Source of the DNA: Enterobacter sp. Cy-643
GTDB taxonomy: Bacteria > Pseudomonadota > Gammaproteobacteria > Enterobacterales > Enterobacteriaceae
Direction of reading: 5' to 3'
DNA: 64,000 bases
Assembly (NCBI RefSeq): GCF_011752815.1
Contig: NZ_VWWV01000003.1
Coordinates: 1 to 64,000 of the forward strand
The translations under genes and the position numbers were made by a program. Positions 43,397-53,746 of this stretch are shown in pieces (the first letter of the stretch is position 1; every line of letters begins with the position of its first letter). The notes beneath the pieces are model-generated. The model searched no databases. It was not told where the DNA came from and saw only the letters and a program-made list of their open reading frames with translations.

Positions 43397-44017
43397 ATGC
43401 TGGTCTATTGGCTGGATATTGTCGGTACCGCCGTGTTCGCTATTTCCGGCGTTTTGTTGGCCGGAAAGCTGCGGATGGATCCCTTTGGCGTGCTGGTGCT
43501 CGGGGTGGTTACCGCGGTAGGCGGGGGAACCATTCGCGATATGGCGTTAGCCAACGGCCCGGTATTCTGGGTGAAAGATCCCACTGACCTTGTCGTCGCC
43601 ATGGTGACCTGTATGCTGACAATCGTCCTGGTTCGCCAGCCGCGACGTCTGCCTAAGTGGGTACTTCCCGTGCTGGATGCCGTCGGCCTGGCGGTGTTTG
43701 TTGGCATCGGCGTCAATAAAGCGTTTCTGGCCCATGCCAGCCCGCTGGTTGCAATCTGCATGGGCGTAATCACTGGCGTAGGCGGCGGGATCATCCGCGA
43801 CGTATTGGCCCGTGAAGTCCCGATGATTCTGCGCACCGAGATTTATGCCACCGCCTGTATTATTGGCGGTATCGTCCACGCCACGGCGTACCACACCTTT
43901 AACGTCCCGCTGGAGCAGGCCAGTATGATTGGTATGGTGGTCACGCTGGCGATTCGCCTGGCGGCCATCTACTGGCACCTTAAACTGCCGACCTTTGCGT
44001 TAAATGACCGACAATAG
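43397..44017 (+). CDS. yadS: YadS, UPF0126/TRIC-type membrane protein
   Basis: 206-residue inner-membrane protein with about seven hydrophobic segments. Two similar halves each carry a VGGG.IRD motif (GVVTAVGGGTIRDM and GVITGVGGGIIRDV), the mark of UPF0126 and TRIC-like proteins. Bacterial TRIC relatives are cation channels; a substrate for YadS is not settled. It is 22 bases after btuF. Confidence 0.93.
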   Translation: MLVYWLDIVGTAVFAISGVLLAGKLRMDPFGVLVLGVVTAVGGGTIRDMALANGPVFWVKDPTDLVVAMVTCMLTIVLVRQPRRLPKWVLPVLDAVGLAVFVGIGVNKAFLAHASPLVAICMGVITGVGGGIIRDVLAREVPMILRTEIYATACIIGGIVHATAYHTFNVPLEQASMIGMVVTLAIRLAAIYWHLKLPTFALNDRQ

Positions 44018-44021
44018 CGAT

Positions 44022-44053
44022 AAAAAAAGCCGCGTTTGATACGCGGCTTTTTT
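44022..44053. terminator. bidirectional terminator between yadS and erpA
   Basis: AAAAAAAGCCGCGT / ACGCGGCTTTTTTAT with loop TTGAT. Confidence 0.92.
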
Positions 44054-44067
44054 ATTTCAGCAACTTA

Positions 44068-44415
44068 TCAGATGCTGAAGGAGGAACCACACCCGCAGGT
44101 GCTTTTCGCGTTCGGGTTAGTCACCACGAAGCGGGAGCCTTCCAGGCCTTCGCTGTAATCCACCGCGCCACCGACGAGGTATTGCAGGCTCATTGGATCC
44201 ACAACCAGGGCAACGCCCTGCTTCTCGATGGTCATATCGCCATCGTTGATCTGGTCGTCAAAAGTAAAGCCATACTGGAAGCCGCTGCAACCACCACCGG
44301 TGATATAGACGCGAAGTTTCAGATTCGGGTTCTCTTCGTCTGCAATCAGACTTTTCACTTTATTGGCTGCGGCTTCGGTAAACTGCAGCGGCAGCGCTAC
44401 TACGTCATCACTCAT
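44068..44415 (-). CDS. erpA: iron-sulfur cluster insertion protein ErpA
   Basis: 115-residue A-type carrier that delivers Fe-S clusters, for example to IspG/IspH. Cluster ligands Cys43, Cys107 and Cys109 (GGGCSGFQY and [10 protein letters not shown]). The start at 44415 ([12 protein letters not shown]) is chosen over the extension to 44472. It is one residue longer than E. coli ErpA. It follows clcA by 80 bases. Confidence 0.97.
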   Translation of the reverse strand: MSDDVVALPLQFTEAAANKVKSLIADEENPNLKLRVYITGGGCSGFQYGFTFDDQINDGDMTIEKQGVALVVDPMSLQYLVGGAVDYSEGLEGSRFVVTNPNAKSTCGCGSSFSI

Positions 44416-44495
44416 TTTTTGCTCCCAACAATTAACAAGTCGGGCAGAAAACAACCCGCACTTTTGCGGCATTATCTAATACCCGAGTAATTCGT

Positions 44496-45917
44496 TCAAG
44501 TATTCTGCCCGGCGGAAGCCTGCTCGCCCGCTCGCGCTTTCTCAGCTTCTTGTTTTGCCAGAGTTCTTGCCAGAATCACCGAGTATAGCGGTTTCCCGCC
44601 CAAAAATTGTGCCAACAGTGTCGCCCCAAGACAGGTGATAATCATTGGCAGAATGAGCTGGTAATTATCCGTCATCTCAAGCACCAGCACGATAGCGGTG
44701 AGCGGTGCACGCAGTGAGGCGGCGAGTAACGCTCCCATTCCGGCAATCGCAAAGGTGCCCATATCAAGATGATACGCGGGGAACCAGGCGGCACAGGCCG
44801 TGCCAAACGCGGTGCCAAGCAGCGTGCCCAGCGCCAGCATCGGGGCAAAAATACCGCCCGGTGCACCGGAGGAGAAACAGAGTAAAGTGGTGATTACGCG
44901 AGCGACGAACAGGAACAACAGCATCCCGATAGTGTAATTCCCCGCGGCCGCAATCGGGATAAGGCTAAACCCACCGCCGGACGCCGCCTGCTGAATCAGC
45001 CCCAGTACGCCGCAAAGCCCCCCAATAAGTCCGCCGATCAGCACCCACTTCTTAATGTTGCCGCCGTGAATGCGCTGGAACATATCCTGAGCGCCAATCA
45101 CCAGCCGGTTAAACACCACGCCGACAATGCCAAAAACCATGCCGAGAATCAGGTACAACCAAAGCGTGTTAACGGGGGCATCCGCCAGCCTGCCAACCTG
45201 AATCACCGTCGTTTCGGTATTAAAGATCCGAAACACGATGCTCGACATAATCACGCCGATAAACACCGCTTTGATCGAAATCAGGTTGTAGCGGAACTGG
45301 GTACGCATCTCTTCGATAATAAACAGAATCCCGGCCAGCGGGGCATTAAATGCCGCAGACAGCCCGGCAGCAGCGCCTGTTGCCAGCAGCGAATGACGGG
45401 CTTCAGCACCTTTCATGCGGAAGATGTCAGTCACCATTCGCCCGATGTTCCCCCCAAGCTGCACGGTCGGCCCTTCGCGTCCCAGCACCATTCCCGCGCC
45501 AAGCGTGCCCATCCCGCCGATGAATTTCACCGGGATCACGCGCCACCAGCGCACTGGCCGTAAATCTTCCAGCGCCCCTTCGATTTCAGGAATACCCGAC
45601 CCACCGGCTTCAGGGGCAAAACGGCGTACCAGAAAATAGCCTACCATTGCCAGCAGCGCCGAGCTGATAAACGCCAGCGGCCACACCAGCCAGGCGCTGT
45701 CCGCGACCTGCGCCAGCATACCGATGCGGTGCTGAAGCACCCAGTTAACCGACTTCTCAAACGCCACGCCGACCAGGCCCGCCAGCGTGCCCACCACCGC
45801 GGCCATCAGCAAAATCATTAGCGGCATTTTATCCTGGCCAATCAGGCGACGCAGAATAGCCCCGCGACGCTGTTGGACGCTTTGCGCCTGTTCGAGAGAG
45901 TTATGGGCTAAATTCAT
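44496..45917 (-). CDS. clcA: H+/Cl- exchange transporter ClcA
   Basis: 473-residue CLC antiporter used in extreme acid resistance. The selectivity and gate motifs are at E. coli positions when counted from ATG 45917: GSGIP 106-110, GREGP with Glu148, and Glu203. [11 protein letters not shown] follows. An alternative ATG at 45938 would add seven residues but has no SD. The first ~30 residues differ from E. coli, as usual for this cytosolic tail. Confidence 0.95.
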   Translation of the reverse strand: MNLAHNSLEQAQSVQQRRGAILRRLIGQDKMPLMILLMAAVVGTLAGLVGVAFEKSVNWVLQHRIGMLAQVADSAWLVWPLAFISSALLAMVGYFLVRRFAPEAGGSGIPEIEGALEDLRPVRWWRVIPVKFIGGMGTLGAGMVLGREGPTVQLGGNIGRMVTDIFRMKGAEARHSLLATGAAAGLSAAFNAPLAGILFIIEEMRTQFRYNLISIKAVFIGVIMSSIVFRIFNTETTVIQVGRLADAPVNTLWLYLILGMVFGIVGVVFNRLVIGAQDMFQRIHGGNIKKWVLIGGLIGGLCGVLGLIQQAASGGGFSLIPIAAAGNYTIGMLLFLFVARVITTLLCFSSGAPGGIFAPMLALGTLLGTAFGTACAAWFPAYHLDMGTFAIAGMGALLAASLRAPLTAIVLVLEMTDNYQLILPMIITCLGATLLAQFLGGKPLYSVILARTLAKQEAEKARAGEQASAGQNT

Positions 45918-46094
45918 GGGCTCTAACCGTTTAGTCATACAAATAAGGCGGGCATTTTACCCACAGAAAAGACCTTCGTCTTATTAAATTAGCTAATAAA
46001 CCGTAACGTTTGATTTGGGCAAATATTTCAACGCGAGGCAGGTTTCACATAGAATAGCCCGCTGTTACCATTTCCACGAATCAGGAGCCGATTC

Positions 46095-47375
46095 ATGAGT
46101 AAGTCTGAAAACCTGTACGCCGCAGCCCGCCAGGTGATTCCCGGCGGCGTTAACTCTCCGGTACGCGCCTTTACCGGCGTAGGCGGAGTGCCTCTGTTTA
46201 TCGAGCGTGCGGACGGGGCTTACCTGTATGACGCAGACGGTAAGGCCTATATCGATTACGTTGGCTCATGGGGCCCAATGGTGCTCGGCCACAACCACCC
46301 GGCGATTCGCAACGCGGTCATTGAAGCCGTTGAGCGCGGCCTGAGCTTTGGGGCGCCAACCGAAATGGAAGTGAGAATGGCGGAGCTGGTTTGTGAGCTG
46401 GTGCCGACCATGGACATGGTTCGTATGGTGAACTCCGGCACCGAAGCCACCATGAGCGCTATCCGCCTCGCTCGCGGCTACACCGGCCGGGATAAAATCA
46501 TCAAGTTCGAAGGTTGCTACCACGGCCACGCAGATTGCCTGCTGGTGAAAGCCGGTTCCGGCGCCCTGACTCTCGGTCAGCCGAACTCTCCGGGCGTGCC
46601 GGCTGATTTTGCGAAACACACGTTGACCTGCACCTATAACGACCTGGACTCCGTGCGCGAAGCCTTTGAGCAATACCCTCAGGATGTGGCCTGTATCATC
46701 GTTGAACCCGTCGCGGGCAACATGAACTGTATTCCTCCGCACGCGGACTTCCTGCCGGGTCTACGCGCGCTGTGCGACGAATTCGGCGCGTTGCTGATCA
46801 TCGATGAAGTGATGACCGGCTTCCGCGTGGCGCTGGCGGGCGCTCAGTCTTACTACGACGTCGAGCCAGACCTGACCTGCCTCGGCAAAATCATCGGCGG
46901 CGGGATGCCGGTCGGCGCCTTCGGTGGCCGTCGAGAAATCATGGACGCGCTGGCCCCAACGGGTCCGGTTTACCAGGCGGGTACGCTCTCCGGGAACCCT
47001 ATCGCCATGGCGGCGGGCTTCGCCTGCCTGACCGAAGTGTCGCAGCCTGGCGTTCACCAGACCCTGACCGGGCTGACGGAAATGCTGGCTAACGGCCTGT
47101 TGAATGCGGCTAAAGCAGAAAATATCCCGCTGGTGGTGAATAACGTCGGCGGCATGTTCGGCCTGTTCTTCACCGATGCAGAAACCGTCACCTGCTATAA
47201 AGACGTGGTTGCGTGCGACGTAGAGCGCTTTAAGCGCTTCTTCCACCTGATGCTGGAAGAAGGCGTATACCTGGCGCCGTCAGCGTTTGAGGCGGGCTTT
47301 ATGTCCGTGGCGCATAGCCAGGAAGATATTCAGCGGACCATCGACGCGGCACGCCGCGTGTTTGCGAAGCTGTAA
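46095..47375 (+). CDS. hemL: glutamate-1-semialdehyde 2,1-aminomutase
   Basis: 426-residue PLP enzyme that makes 5-aminolevulinate, the first committed haem precursor after HemA. PLP Lys265 lies in LGKIIGGG. The start has SD AGGAG. The gene is divergent from clcA; the spacer 45918-46094 shows no other feature. It converges with fhuB on a repeat. Confidence 0.97.
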   Translation: MSKSENLYAAARQVIPGGVNSPVRAFTGVGGVPLFIERADGAYLYDADGKAYIDYVGSWGPMVLGHNHPAIRNAVIEAVERGLSFGAPTEMEVRMAELVCELVPTMDMVRMVNSGTEATMSAIRLARGYTGRDKIIKFEGCYHGHADCLLVKAGSGALTLGQPNSPGVPADFAKHTLTCTYNDLDSVREAFEQYPQDVACIIVEPVAGNMNCIPPHADFLPGLRALCDEFGALLIIDEVMTGFRVALAGAQSYYDVEPDLTCLGKIIGGGMPVGAFGGRREIMDALAPTGPVYQAGTLSGNPIAMAAGFACLTEVSQPGVHQTLTGLTEMLANGLLNAAKAENIPLVVNNVGGMFGLFFTDAETVTCYKDVVACDVERFKRFFHLMLEEGVYLAPSAFEAGFMSVAHSQEDIQRTIDAARRVFAKL

Positions 47376-47380
47376 TTTTA

Positions 47381-47533
47381 CCCTCACCCCGGCCCTCTCC
47401 CTGGAAGGGCGAGGGGGAAAACAGCAGATTTATGCTCGATACTGTTTCCTCCCCACTTTAGGGAGAGGGGAAAAAACTGATTTATGCTCTTTTCAGTTCC
47501 CTCTCCCTTTTGGGGAGAGGGTTAGGGTGAGGG
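47381..47533. repeat. three-arm CCCTC/GAGGG inverted-repeat element between hemL and fhuB
   Basis: Outer ends CCCTCACCC (47381-47389) and GGGTGAGGG (47525-47533) are complementary. Inside are three smaller inverted repeats of the CCCTCTCCC/GGGAGAGGG kind (around 47393-47416, 47446-47474 and 47498-47521). They are split by two copies of GATTTATGCTC (47427-47437, 47479-47489), which gives a 52-base period. The element fills nearly the whole gap, ending one base before the fhuB stop. It likely ends transcription from both sides. Confidence 0.75.
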
Positions 47534-47534
47534 G

Positions 47535-49511
47535 TTACCGCCCCTGCTTTCTCAGCAAATAAACGAAATACGGCGCACCGATAAACGTCGCCAGCAGCCC
47601 GGCGGGTACCTGATTCGGGAACAGAATCATCCTCCCGCACCAGTCAGCCAGAGTCATTAGCATCCCGCCAAAAATCCCGGCCATCGCTATCTGCGGCATT
47701 GCCCTGCGGAACCCAAGCATGCGCGCAATATGCGGCGCCATCAGGCCAACAAAGCTCAGCGGGCCGACGATTAACGTCGCCGTGGCGGTAAGCGTTGCCG
47801 CCAGCAACAGCAGCGCAAAGCGCGATGGCGTTAACGCCATGCCCACCGCCCGCGCAGTGGCACCGCCCAGCGGTAAAATCACCAGCCAGCGGCGCAGCAG
47901 CGGCGTCATCGCTAGCAGCCCGACCATGACAACCAGCGTTCTGACCGCCTGCTCGCCGGTAACGTTATACGTCGAGCCAGAAATCCAGGTCAGCAGCGTC
48001 GCCATACGCGGATCGCCGCTCGCCATCAGCATCATCAGCAGCATGGTAAAGGCGGTGCTGAGCGCCATCCCGGCCAACAGCATACGCTGAGGAGAAAACC
48101 CGCCTCGTCCGGCAGCCATCATGATGATCAGCAGCGTGACCGCCGCACCAAGACTGCCTGCAGGCAGCAGCCAGACAAACGCATTCCCCGGCACAATAAA
48201 CAGCATCAATACCACGCCGAAGGCCGCGCCGGAGCTAATACCCAAGACTTCCGGGCTGGCCATCGCGTTGCCGGTTAACCGCTGGATCAGGCAGCCCGCA
48301 ACCGCCAGCATCACGCCCGCGGTCAAAGCCGCCATAACGCGCGGCCAGCGCCACGGCAGCACATCGTCAAAGAGTGCGCCACTTAGCCATCGCCAGCCGT
48401 GGGCGTCGCGCCCCAGCGCCAGGGCGGCGGCAATCACCAGCAGTAGAACGCCAAGAGCCGCGATAACCCAAATCAGTACACGCTGGCGTTCAGCCTGAAC
48501 GTGGTCTCCGGCGCTCATTGACGGCGCCCCGCTGGTGCGCAGACGAGGCAGCAGCCACAGCAGGATAGGTGCGCCAATAAGCGCGGTGATCGTCCCGGTA
48601 GAGACTTCGCCCCAAACGCTGGAAAGCCAGACCACAACCTGGTCAGACATCCAGAGAATCAGCGCCCCAATAAGCGGAGCCAGGAACAAACGGGCGGCCA
48701 GGCGCCGAGCGCCGAGCATTTTTGCGAGCAAAGGCGCAAACAGCCCGATAAAACCAACGATCCCGACCGCATTCACCAGCTGAGCGCTAATCGCAATCGC
48801 CAGCGCCAGCGTCGCCAGCCTTACCAGAGAAAGCGCCAGACCCAGATTACGCGCCACGCCGTCATCCAGCCCCATCAGCGTCAACGGGCGCAGCAACAGC
48901 AGCGTTAGCAGCAGGCCGCCCAGCAAGCGCGGCCACAGGTTTTCAACGCTGCTCCAGTCCTGCTGATTGAGCGATCCGGTGCTCCACAGGAACATATTCT
49001 GCAGCTGATCATGGTGGAAAATAGCCAGCAGTTGGTTAACCGCGCCGCAATAAAGACTCAGCACCAGACCCGCCAGAATCAGCGTGACCGGCGACATTCG
49101 CTTACCCCAGGCAACGCCAAAGACAAGCAGACCAACGACCGCCGCACCAATCAGCGCCGCAAACGGCTGGGCAGCCAGCGGCAGCACCCAAAGCGTGGCA
49201 ACCGTGACGCCAAGCTGAGCCCCGCTGGCTACGCCAAGCGTTGTCGGTTCCGCCAGCGGATTGCGCAGTACCTGCTGGAATAACACGCCGACAAGACCCA
49301 GCCCGGCACCAACCAACAGCGATATCGCCAGGCGTGGCAGCAGGCTGAAGTGAAACAGCATCTGTTGAACATCGTCGATATCCGGCGCGGCAAAGGCACT
49401 ACCCCACTGCGCGGAGGGTAAGACACCGCTCATGTTATGCAGCGTTAGCCACAGTGCACCGACAAACAGAACCAGCAGCAGGCTGGCAGGAAAAATAACG
49501 TGACGTCTCAT
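47535..49511 (-). CDS. fhuB: Fe(3+)-hydroxamate ABC importer permease FhuB
   Basis: 658-residue inner-membrane permease for ferrichrome and other hydroxamates. It is a fused double-length protein: two BtuC-like halves (about 1-330 and 340-658), each with about ten membrane helices and a repeated SGAAFG / SGAQLG type segment. The start ATG 49511 overlaps the fhuD stop by 4 bases. The in-frame extension to 49640 lies in fhuD. Last gene of fhuACDB. Confidence 0.96.
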   Translation of the reverse strand: MRRHVIFPASLLLVLFVGALWLTLHNMSGVLPSAQWGSAFAAPDIDDVQQMLFHFSLLPRLAISLLVGAGLGLVGVLFQQVLRNPLAEPTTLGVASGAQLGVTVATLWVLPLAAQPFAALIGAAVVGLLVFGVAWGKRMSPVTLILAGLVLSLYCGAVNQLLAIFHHDQLQNMFLWSTGSLNQQDWSSVENLWPRLLGGLLLTLLLLRPLTLMGLDDGVARNLGLALSLVRLATLALAIAISAQLVNAVGIVGFIGLFAPLLAKMLGARRLAARLFLAPLIGALILWMSDQVVVWLSSVWGEVSTGTITALIGAPILLWLLPRLRTSGAPSMSAGDHVQAERQRVLIWVIAALGVLLLVIAAALALGRDAHGWRWLSGALFDDVLPWRWPRVMAALTAGVMLAVAGCLIQRLTGNAMASPEVLGISSGAAFGVVLMLFIVPGNAFVWLLPAGSLGAAVTLLIIMMAAGRGGFSPQRMLLAGMALSTAFTMLLMMLMASGDPRMATLLTWISGSTYNVTGEQAVRTLVVMVGLLAMTPLLRRWLVILPLGGATARAVGMALTPSRFALLLLAATLTATATLIVGPLSFVGLMAPHIARMLGFRRAMPQIAMAGIFGGMLMTLADWCGRMILFPNQVPAGLLATFIGAPYFVYLLRKQGR

Positions 49512-50410
49512 CGGGCCAGGCTCCTCAGGCCGTCGTCCAGCACGCGGGCAAAGTGCATCGCCGACATTGTCGTGCCATAAAGCCAGACGGCGGGAACCTG
49601 CTGAAAACGGTTCTGGCGGATAAACGGCATCGCTTGCCACAGCGGCGTGGCCGTCACCTGGCGGGCCACCGCTTCGTTTTTATGATCGAAGCACAGTACA
49701 TCGGCGTCTTTTATCGCCGCCAGGCGTTCAATCCCAACGACCGCAGTTCCCCAGAAATTCGTCTCTTCTTGCCAGGCATTTTTCACCCCCAGCAGATCCA
49801 TCACTTGTTCGAACAAGCTGTGTTTGCCCACCACCAGCGCATGACGATTATCCAAAAATGACATCAGCAGTACCGGGTGGTTACCGCGCGCGGCAAAGCG
49901 AGGCTTCATGCTGGCAATAAACCCATCAAATTCGGCCAGGTGCCGACTGGCGGCCTGCTGCATCCCCAGCGTATCACCCAGCTGGATGAGCGATTTACGC
50001 GCAATCTCCAGCGGCTTGCCTGAGCCATCGTTAAAATTGAATCCCAGCCCGGGGGCGATACGGGTGATTTTTTCTGGCGAAGGGCCGTAACCGGCAGAAT
50101 AGAGAATCAGAGACGGTTTTAGCTGCGCCATCAGCTCGAGATTGGGTTCAGTGCGCAGGCCAACATCAATCACGCCTTCCGGCAGCTTAGGTTCGTTCAC
50201 CCAGATTTGGTAATTAGGGATGTCGGCAACGGCCATCGGCGTGACGCCGAGCGCCATCATCAGCTCAACGGGCAGCCACTCCAGGGCGATGATGCGTTTT
50301 GCATCCGGTACCGTCGCCTGCGCGGCAGGTAATTTTAGCAGCAGCGGTGAAAGCGCCATCGCCGCCAGAAGGCGGCGACGGGTCAAAAGAAAGTCATTCA
50401 TACGGCTCAT
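49508..50410 (-). CDS. fhuD: Fe(3+)-hydroxamate periplasmic binding protein FhuD
   Basis: 300-residue binding protein that carries ferri-hydroxamates to FhuB. The N terminus has TRRRLLAA (residues 10-17) followed by a hydrophobic stretch, which looks like a twin-arginine signal. The mature fold runs from about 34. ATG 50410 overlaps the fhuC stop by one base (TGATG). A TTG at 50413 and an ATG at 50401 are other options. FhuD ligand-binding segments RTEPNLEL and GETNFWG-like EETNFWG are present. Confidence 0.94.
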   Translation of the reverse strand: MSRMNDFLLTRRRLLAAMALSPLLLKLPAAQATVPDAKRIIALEWLPVELMMALGVTPMAVADIPNYQIWVNEPKLPEGVIDVGLRTEPNLELMAQLKPSLILYSAGYGPSPEKITRIAPGLGFNFNDGSGKPLEIARKSLIQLGDTLGMQQAASRHLAEFDGFIASMKPRFAARGNHPVLLMSFLDNRHALVVGKHSLFEQVMDLLGVKNAWQEETNFWGTAVVGIERLAAIKDADVLCFDHKNEAVARQVTATPLWQAMPFIRQNRFQQVPAVWLYGTTMSAMHFARVLDDGLRSLAR

Positions 50411-51207
50411 CAATAAACAAAACTCACTGGCGCAGCCCCCGCCGGGTGCGGCAGGATGCCCATCGGAATACCGTAGATATGCTCCAGCGTATCGCTCTGC
50501 ATTAAGGCTTCCGGCGTCCCCTGCGCGATCATTTCGCCCCCGCGCAGCGCCACCAGGTTGTCGCAGTACCGCGCAGCCATATTGATGTCGTGCAGAACGG
50601 CAACCACCGTCAGGCCGCGTTCCTGGCTAAGACGATGAATCAGCGCCAGCACGTCCACCTGATGGGCAATATCCAGCGCGGAGGTTGGCTCATCCAGCAG
50701 CAGGCAGCGGCTATCCTGCGCCACCAGCATGGCGATCCATGCCCGCTGGCGCTCGCCGCCGGACAGGCTGTCCACCAGGCGATGCGCAAACGGCTTCAGC
50801 CCTACCAGGCTAATAGCCTCATCCACCAGCTCACGGTCAGCCACGCCAAAGCGCCCTAACGCCCCATGCCACGGGTAACGGCCAATTGCTACCAGCTCAC
50901 GCACCGTCATACCCTCAGCGGCAGGAAGCTGCTGGGGAAGATAGGCCACCTGACGGGCAAACGCTTTGCTGCCCCAGCTGTCCAGCGGCTGTGAGTTCAG
51001 CAGAATTTCACCCTCAGAAGGTTTCTGGTGGCGACCCAGCATTTTCAGCAGCGTCGATTTACCGGAGCCGTTATGGCCAATCAGGCCAGTGACTTTGCCC
51101 ACCGGGAAGGTGATAGACAGCGGATGGAGTAGCGTGCGGCCAGGCACGCGGAACGTGACATCAGTGAGGCTAAAAGTCGTGTCGGGATGAAGCTGTTTAT
51201 CCTGCAT
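50410..51207 (-). CDS. fhuC: Fe(3+)-hydroxamate ABC importer ATPase FhuC
   Basis: 265-residue ATPase of FhuBC. Walker A GHNGSGKST, signature LSGGERQRAW, Walker B CLLLDEPTSALD and switch His in VLHDINMAARYCD are all present. The start at 51207 (MQDKQLHPDTTFSL) gives the E. coli length. ATG 51216 is also in frame and would add three residues. It is 48 bases after fhuA. Confidence 0.95.
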   Translation of the reverse strand: MQDKQLHPDTTFSLTDVTFRVPGRTLLHPLSITFPVGKVTGLIGHNGSGKSTLLKMLGRHQKPSEGEILLNSQPLDSWGSKAFARQVAYLPQQLPAAEGMTVRELVAIGRYPWHGALGRFGVADRELVDEAISLVGLKPFAHRLVDSLSGGERQRAWIAMLVAQDSRCLLLDEPTSALDIAHQVDVLALIHRLSQERGLTVVAVLHDINMAARYCDNLVALRGGEMIAQGTPEALMQSDTLEHIYGIPMGILPHPAGAAPVSFVY

Positions 51208-51255
51208 GGTAGCCATCTTAGTGAAGGGCACGGCGAACCGTGCCCAGGAGACAAG

Positions 51256-53493
51256 TTAGAAGCGGAAGGTTGCGGTAGCAACCACCTGACGCTCAGCGCC
51301 CCAGAAGCAGCCATAAGTTTCGAAGCAGCTGGCAACGTATTCGCGGTCAAGCAGGTTATTCACGTTGACCGCAATGCTGGAGCCGTTCAGGCCGAAGCGA
51401 CCGAGGTCATACTTCACGACCGCATCCATCACCGCAGCGCTGCCCACTTTGAAGGTGTTAGCCGGGTCGCCATAGCTGGAGCCAATAAAGCGTCCGCCGG
51501 TACCCAGCGTCAGGCCACTCAGGACACCGCTGTTGAAGGTGTAATCGCCCCACAGGGAAGCCATATGTTTAGGAACCTGAACCGGGCTATTGCCCTGAAG
51601 GGTCGTGTCTTTAGTGTACTGTGCATCGGTGTACGTGTAAGAGGCCGTCACGTTAATGTTGGCGTTCAATGCCGCTTTTGCCTCCAGCTCTACGCCACGC
51701 GCACGAACTTCGCCCGCCGGAACCTGATTCAGAGCATTCGTCGGATCAGTCATCAGAGTATCGGTTTTCGTCAACTGATAAACTGCCCCCGTCACGACGA
51801 TCGGCATATCCTTAGGCACATATTTCACGCCAGCTTCATACTGTTCACCTTTAGATGGCTTATAGGCCACACGAGGTGTGCTGTAGAGACTAAACGCGTT
51901 CGGCTCAAAGGATTGGCTGTAGCTAAAGTACGGAGAGATTCCGTTGTCGAACAGGTAGTTAACCCCACCGCGCCAGGTAAACTGATGATCATTACGATCG
52001 ATATAACCGTTATCACTGCGAACAGTGGTTGCCTGTTTAGACCAGTCATAGCGTCCACCCAGCGTCATCACCCACTTGTTCCACTCCGCCTGATCCTGCA
52101 CATAAAGACCCGTTTGCTTACTCTCGTTCATCTGGTAAGGCACAGCGCTGCCAAAATCGACATCGCTCATTGAGGCCAGATTGTTTAGATCGAGGGCAGG
52201 AGCATTACCAAACAGAGCGCTAATGTCATTACGCATGCGCATATAATCCACACCGGTTAACAGCGTGTGATCGATAGCTCCGGTTGCAAACTTACTCTGT
52301 AACTGAGTATCTACGCTGAAGTTTTGCAGACGTTCATTATCAACAACGGTACCACGTCCCAAATAGTGAGCTTTTTGCTCTGCAGTCAGCGCCTGACAGT
52401 AGACATTGAAAGCATTCATGCTGTTGTTGCACAGCCCGGTACCATAAGCGCTTTGTTGAGCAACTTTCATTTCAGAGAAACGCAGGTTTTGACGCACGGT
52501 AAAGGTGTCGTCGAAACCATGTTCAAAGCTATAGCCCACCATTTTCTGGTTACGGGAATAGCTATTGTTAGTTGCCGCTTCATTGAAGCTGGTAGACAGA
52601 CGTCCACCGTTTGGCAACGGTTGAACGGTACCTTCTTTCGGCAGCCAGCCGTAATAGCCTGTTTCAGGCTCATTCTGGAAGTAAGACAGGAAGGTGAAGT
52701 TTGTCTTGTCGTCAGGACGCCATGAGAAAGAGGGTGCAATAGCGTAACGCTTCTGTTTGGCATTATCCTGCTGCTCGTTATTTGAGCGCGCAACGCCAGT
52801 CAGGCGATAAGAATAAACACCCGCATCATCCAGGGCATCGCTGAAGTCAAAGCCTGTCTGATACAGGTTGTCCGTACCCATTTTGAACTGGATTTCATGC
52901 AGCGGCTCGGTGGTCGGACGCTTGCTGACCATGTTCACAATACCGCCCGGGCTGCTTTTGCCGTACAGCACGGAAGTTGGACCGCGCATCAGCTCCACGC
53001 GCTCCAGCATATAAGGGTCAATGACCGCGTCATTATAGAAATCACCCTGCATCTTCAGGCCGTCCAGATAGTTATTCTGATTCAGGCCCACGGATGAAAA
53101 ACCACGGATAATGACAAAATCGTAGGTATTGGAAGCACCACGGCTGCTAACCGTTACGCCCGGCGTATAGCCCAGCGCTTCTTTCACGGACTGGAATTGA
53201 TGCATCTGCATCTCTTCGCTGGTCACCACCGAAATAGACTGCGGAGTCTTTTCAATTGGGGTATCGGTTTTGGTCGCCGTGGCGCTGCGTTTAGCGGCGA
53301 TGGTTGGCGATGGCCCCCATGCGCTTTCGGCAGGCACTGCGGTGGCTGAAACAGTAATAGTGTCTTCTTTTTTGGTCGTGCCGGTGTCCGCCGCGAAGCT
53401 ATTAACGCTGACGGTGCCCACCGCCGCCGCTACAAACAGAGCAAGCTTACGGACAGGGTTTTTGGCTGGCTGACCAGGGAGTGAACGCGCCAT
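51256..53493 (-). CDS. fhuA: TonB-dependent ferrichrome receptor FhuA
   Basis: 745-residue outer-membrane receptor for ferrichrome, also a phage and colicin M receptor in E. coli. The signal peptide ends near NSFAA (about 34-35), and the TonB box is DTITV. The plug domain reads KTPQSISVVTSEEM and MRGPTSVLYGKSSPGG. The 22-strand barrel ends in Phe (ATATFRF). The Cys pair near the C-terminal end is in SCFETYGCFW. The start at 53493 follows AGAGA. It is the first gene of fhuACDB. Confidence 0.97.
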   Translation of the reverse strand: MARSLPGQPAKNPVRKLALFVAAAVGTVSVNSFAADTGTTKKEDTITVSATAVPAESAWGPSPTIAAKRSATATKTDTPIEKTPQSISVVTSEEMQMHQFQSVKEALGYTPGVTVSSRGASNTYDFVIIRGFSSVGLNQNNYLDGLKMQGDFYNDAVIDPYMLERVELMRGPTSVLYGKSSPGGIVNMVSKRPTTEPLHEIQFKMGTDNLYQTGFDFSDALDDAGVYSYRLTGVARSNNEQQDNAKQKRYAIAPSFSWRPDDKTNFTFLSYFQNEPETGYYGWLPKEGTVQPLPNGGRLSTSFNEAATNNSYSRNQKMVGYSFEHGFDDTFTVRQNLRFSEMKVAQQSAYGTGLCNNSMNAFNVYCQALTAEQKAHYLGRGTVVDNERLQNFSVDTQLQSKFATGAIDHTLLTGVDYMRMRNDISALFGNAPALDLNNLASMSDVDFGSAVPYQMNESKQTGLYVQDQAEWNKWVMTLGGRYDWSKQATTVRSDNGYIDRNDHQFTWRGGVNYLFDNGISPYFSYSQSFEPNAFSLYSTPRVAYKPSKGEQYEAGVKYVPKDMPIVVTGAVYQLTKTDTLMTDPTNALNQVPAGEVRARGVELEAKAALNANINVTASYTYTDAQYTKDTTLQGNSPVQVPKHMASLWGDYTFNSGVLSGLTLGTGGRFIGSSYGDPANTFKVGSAAVMDAVVKYDLGRFGLNGSSIAVNVNNLLDREYVASCFETYGCFWGAERQVVATATFRF

Positions 53494-53518
53494 GATATTT
53501 TCTCTGGTGAAGTGGTAA

Positions 53519-53548
53519 ATGATAACGTAAACGATAATTATTATTATG
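53519..53548 (-). promoter_or_regulatory. Fur box of the fhu operon
   Basis: An AT-rich run with ATGATAACG and GATAATTATTATTAT segments matches the overlapping hexamer form of Fur sites (GATAAT and its complement). It lies 26-55 bases upstream of the fhuA start. Iron repression by Fur is known for fhu in E. coli. The exact boundaries were not scored. Confidence 0.7.
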
Positions 53549-53698
53549 CCCGCAGGATAATAGACGAAACGCTGGCTGCATAGCAAGCGCCTCACACCCT
53601 CAGATTGATTAAGGGAATAAGAAATAACCTGATGGTTTATAGGGTGTTAATTGGACGTGAAATTTAAGATAAGAAACGCGTTCTGGCGGGTAAAAGGC

Positions 53699-53731
53699 GA
53701 AAAAAACCTCTCCCACTTTGGGAGAGGTTTA
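53699..53731 (-). terminator. intrinsic terminator of mrcB
   Basis: Minus strand AACCTCTCCC, loop AAAGT, GGGAGAGGTT then TTTTTTCG. It lies 15 bases after the mrcB stop. Confidence 0.88.
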
Positions 53732-53746
53732 TAAGTGAAGCGAGGC

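Noticed and set aside
47427-47489. Two GATTTATGCTC copies resembling a short CRISPR array
   Set aside because: Only two 11-base repeats, with the interval itself made of hairpin arms; no cas genes and no typical repeat length.
51187-52173. 328-codon plus-strand frame opposite fhuA
   Set aside because: Mirror of the fhuA coding frame; the fhuA reading on the minus strand has full homology.
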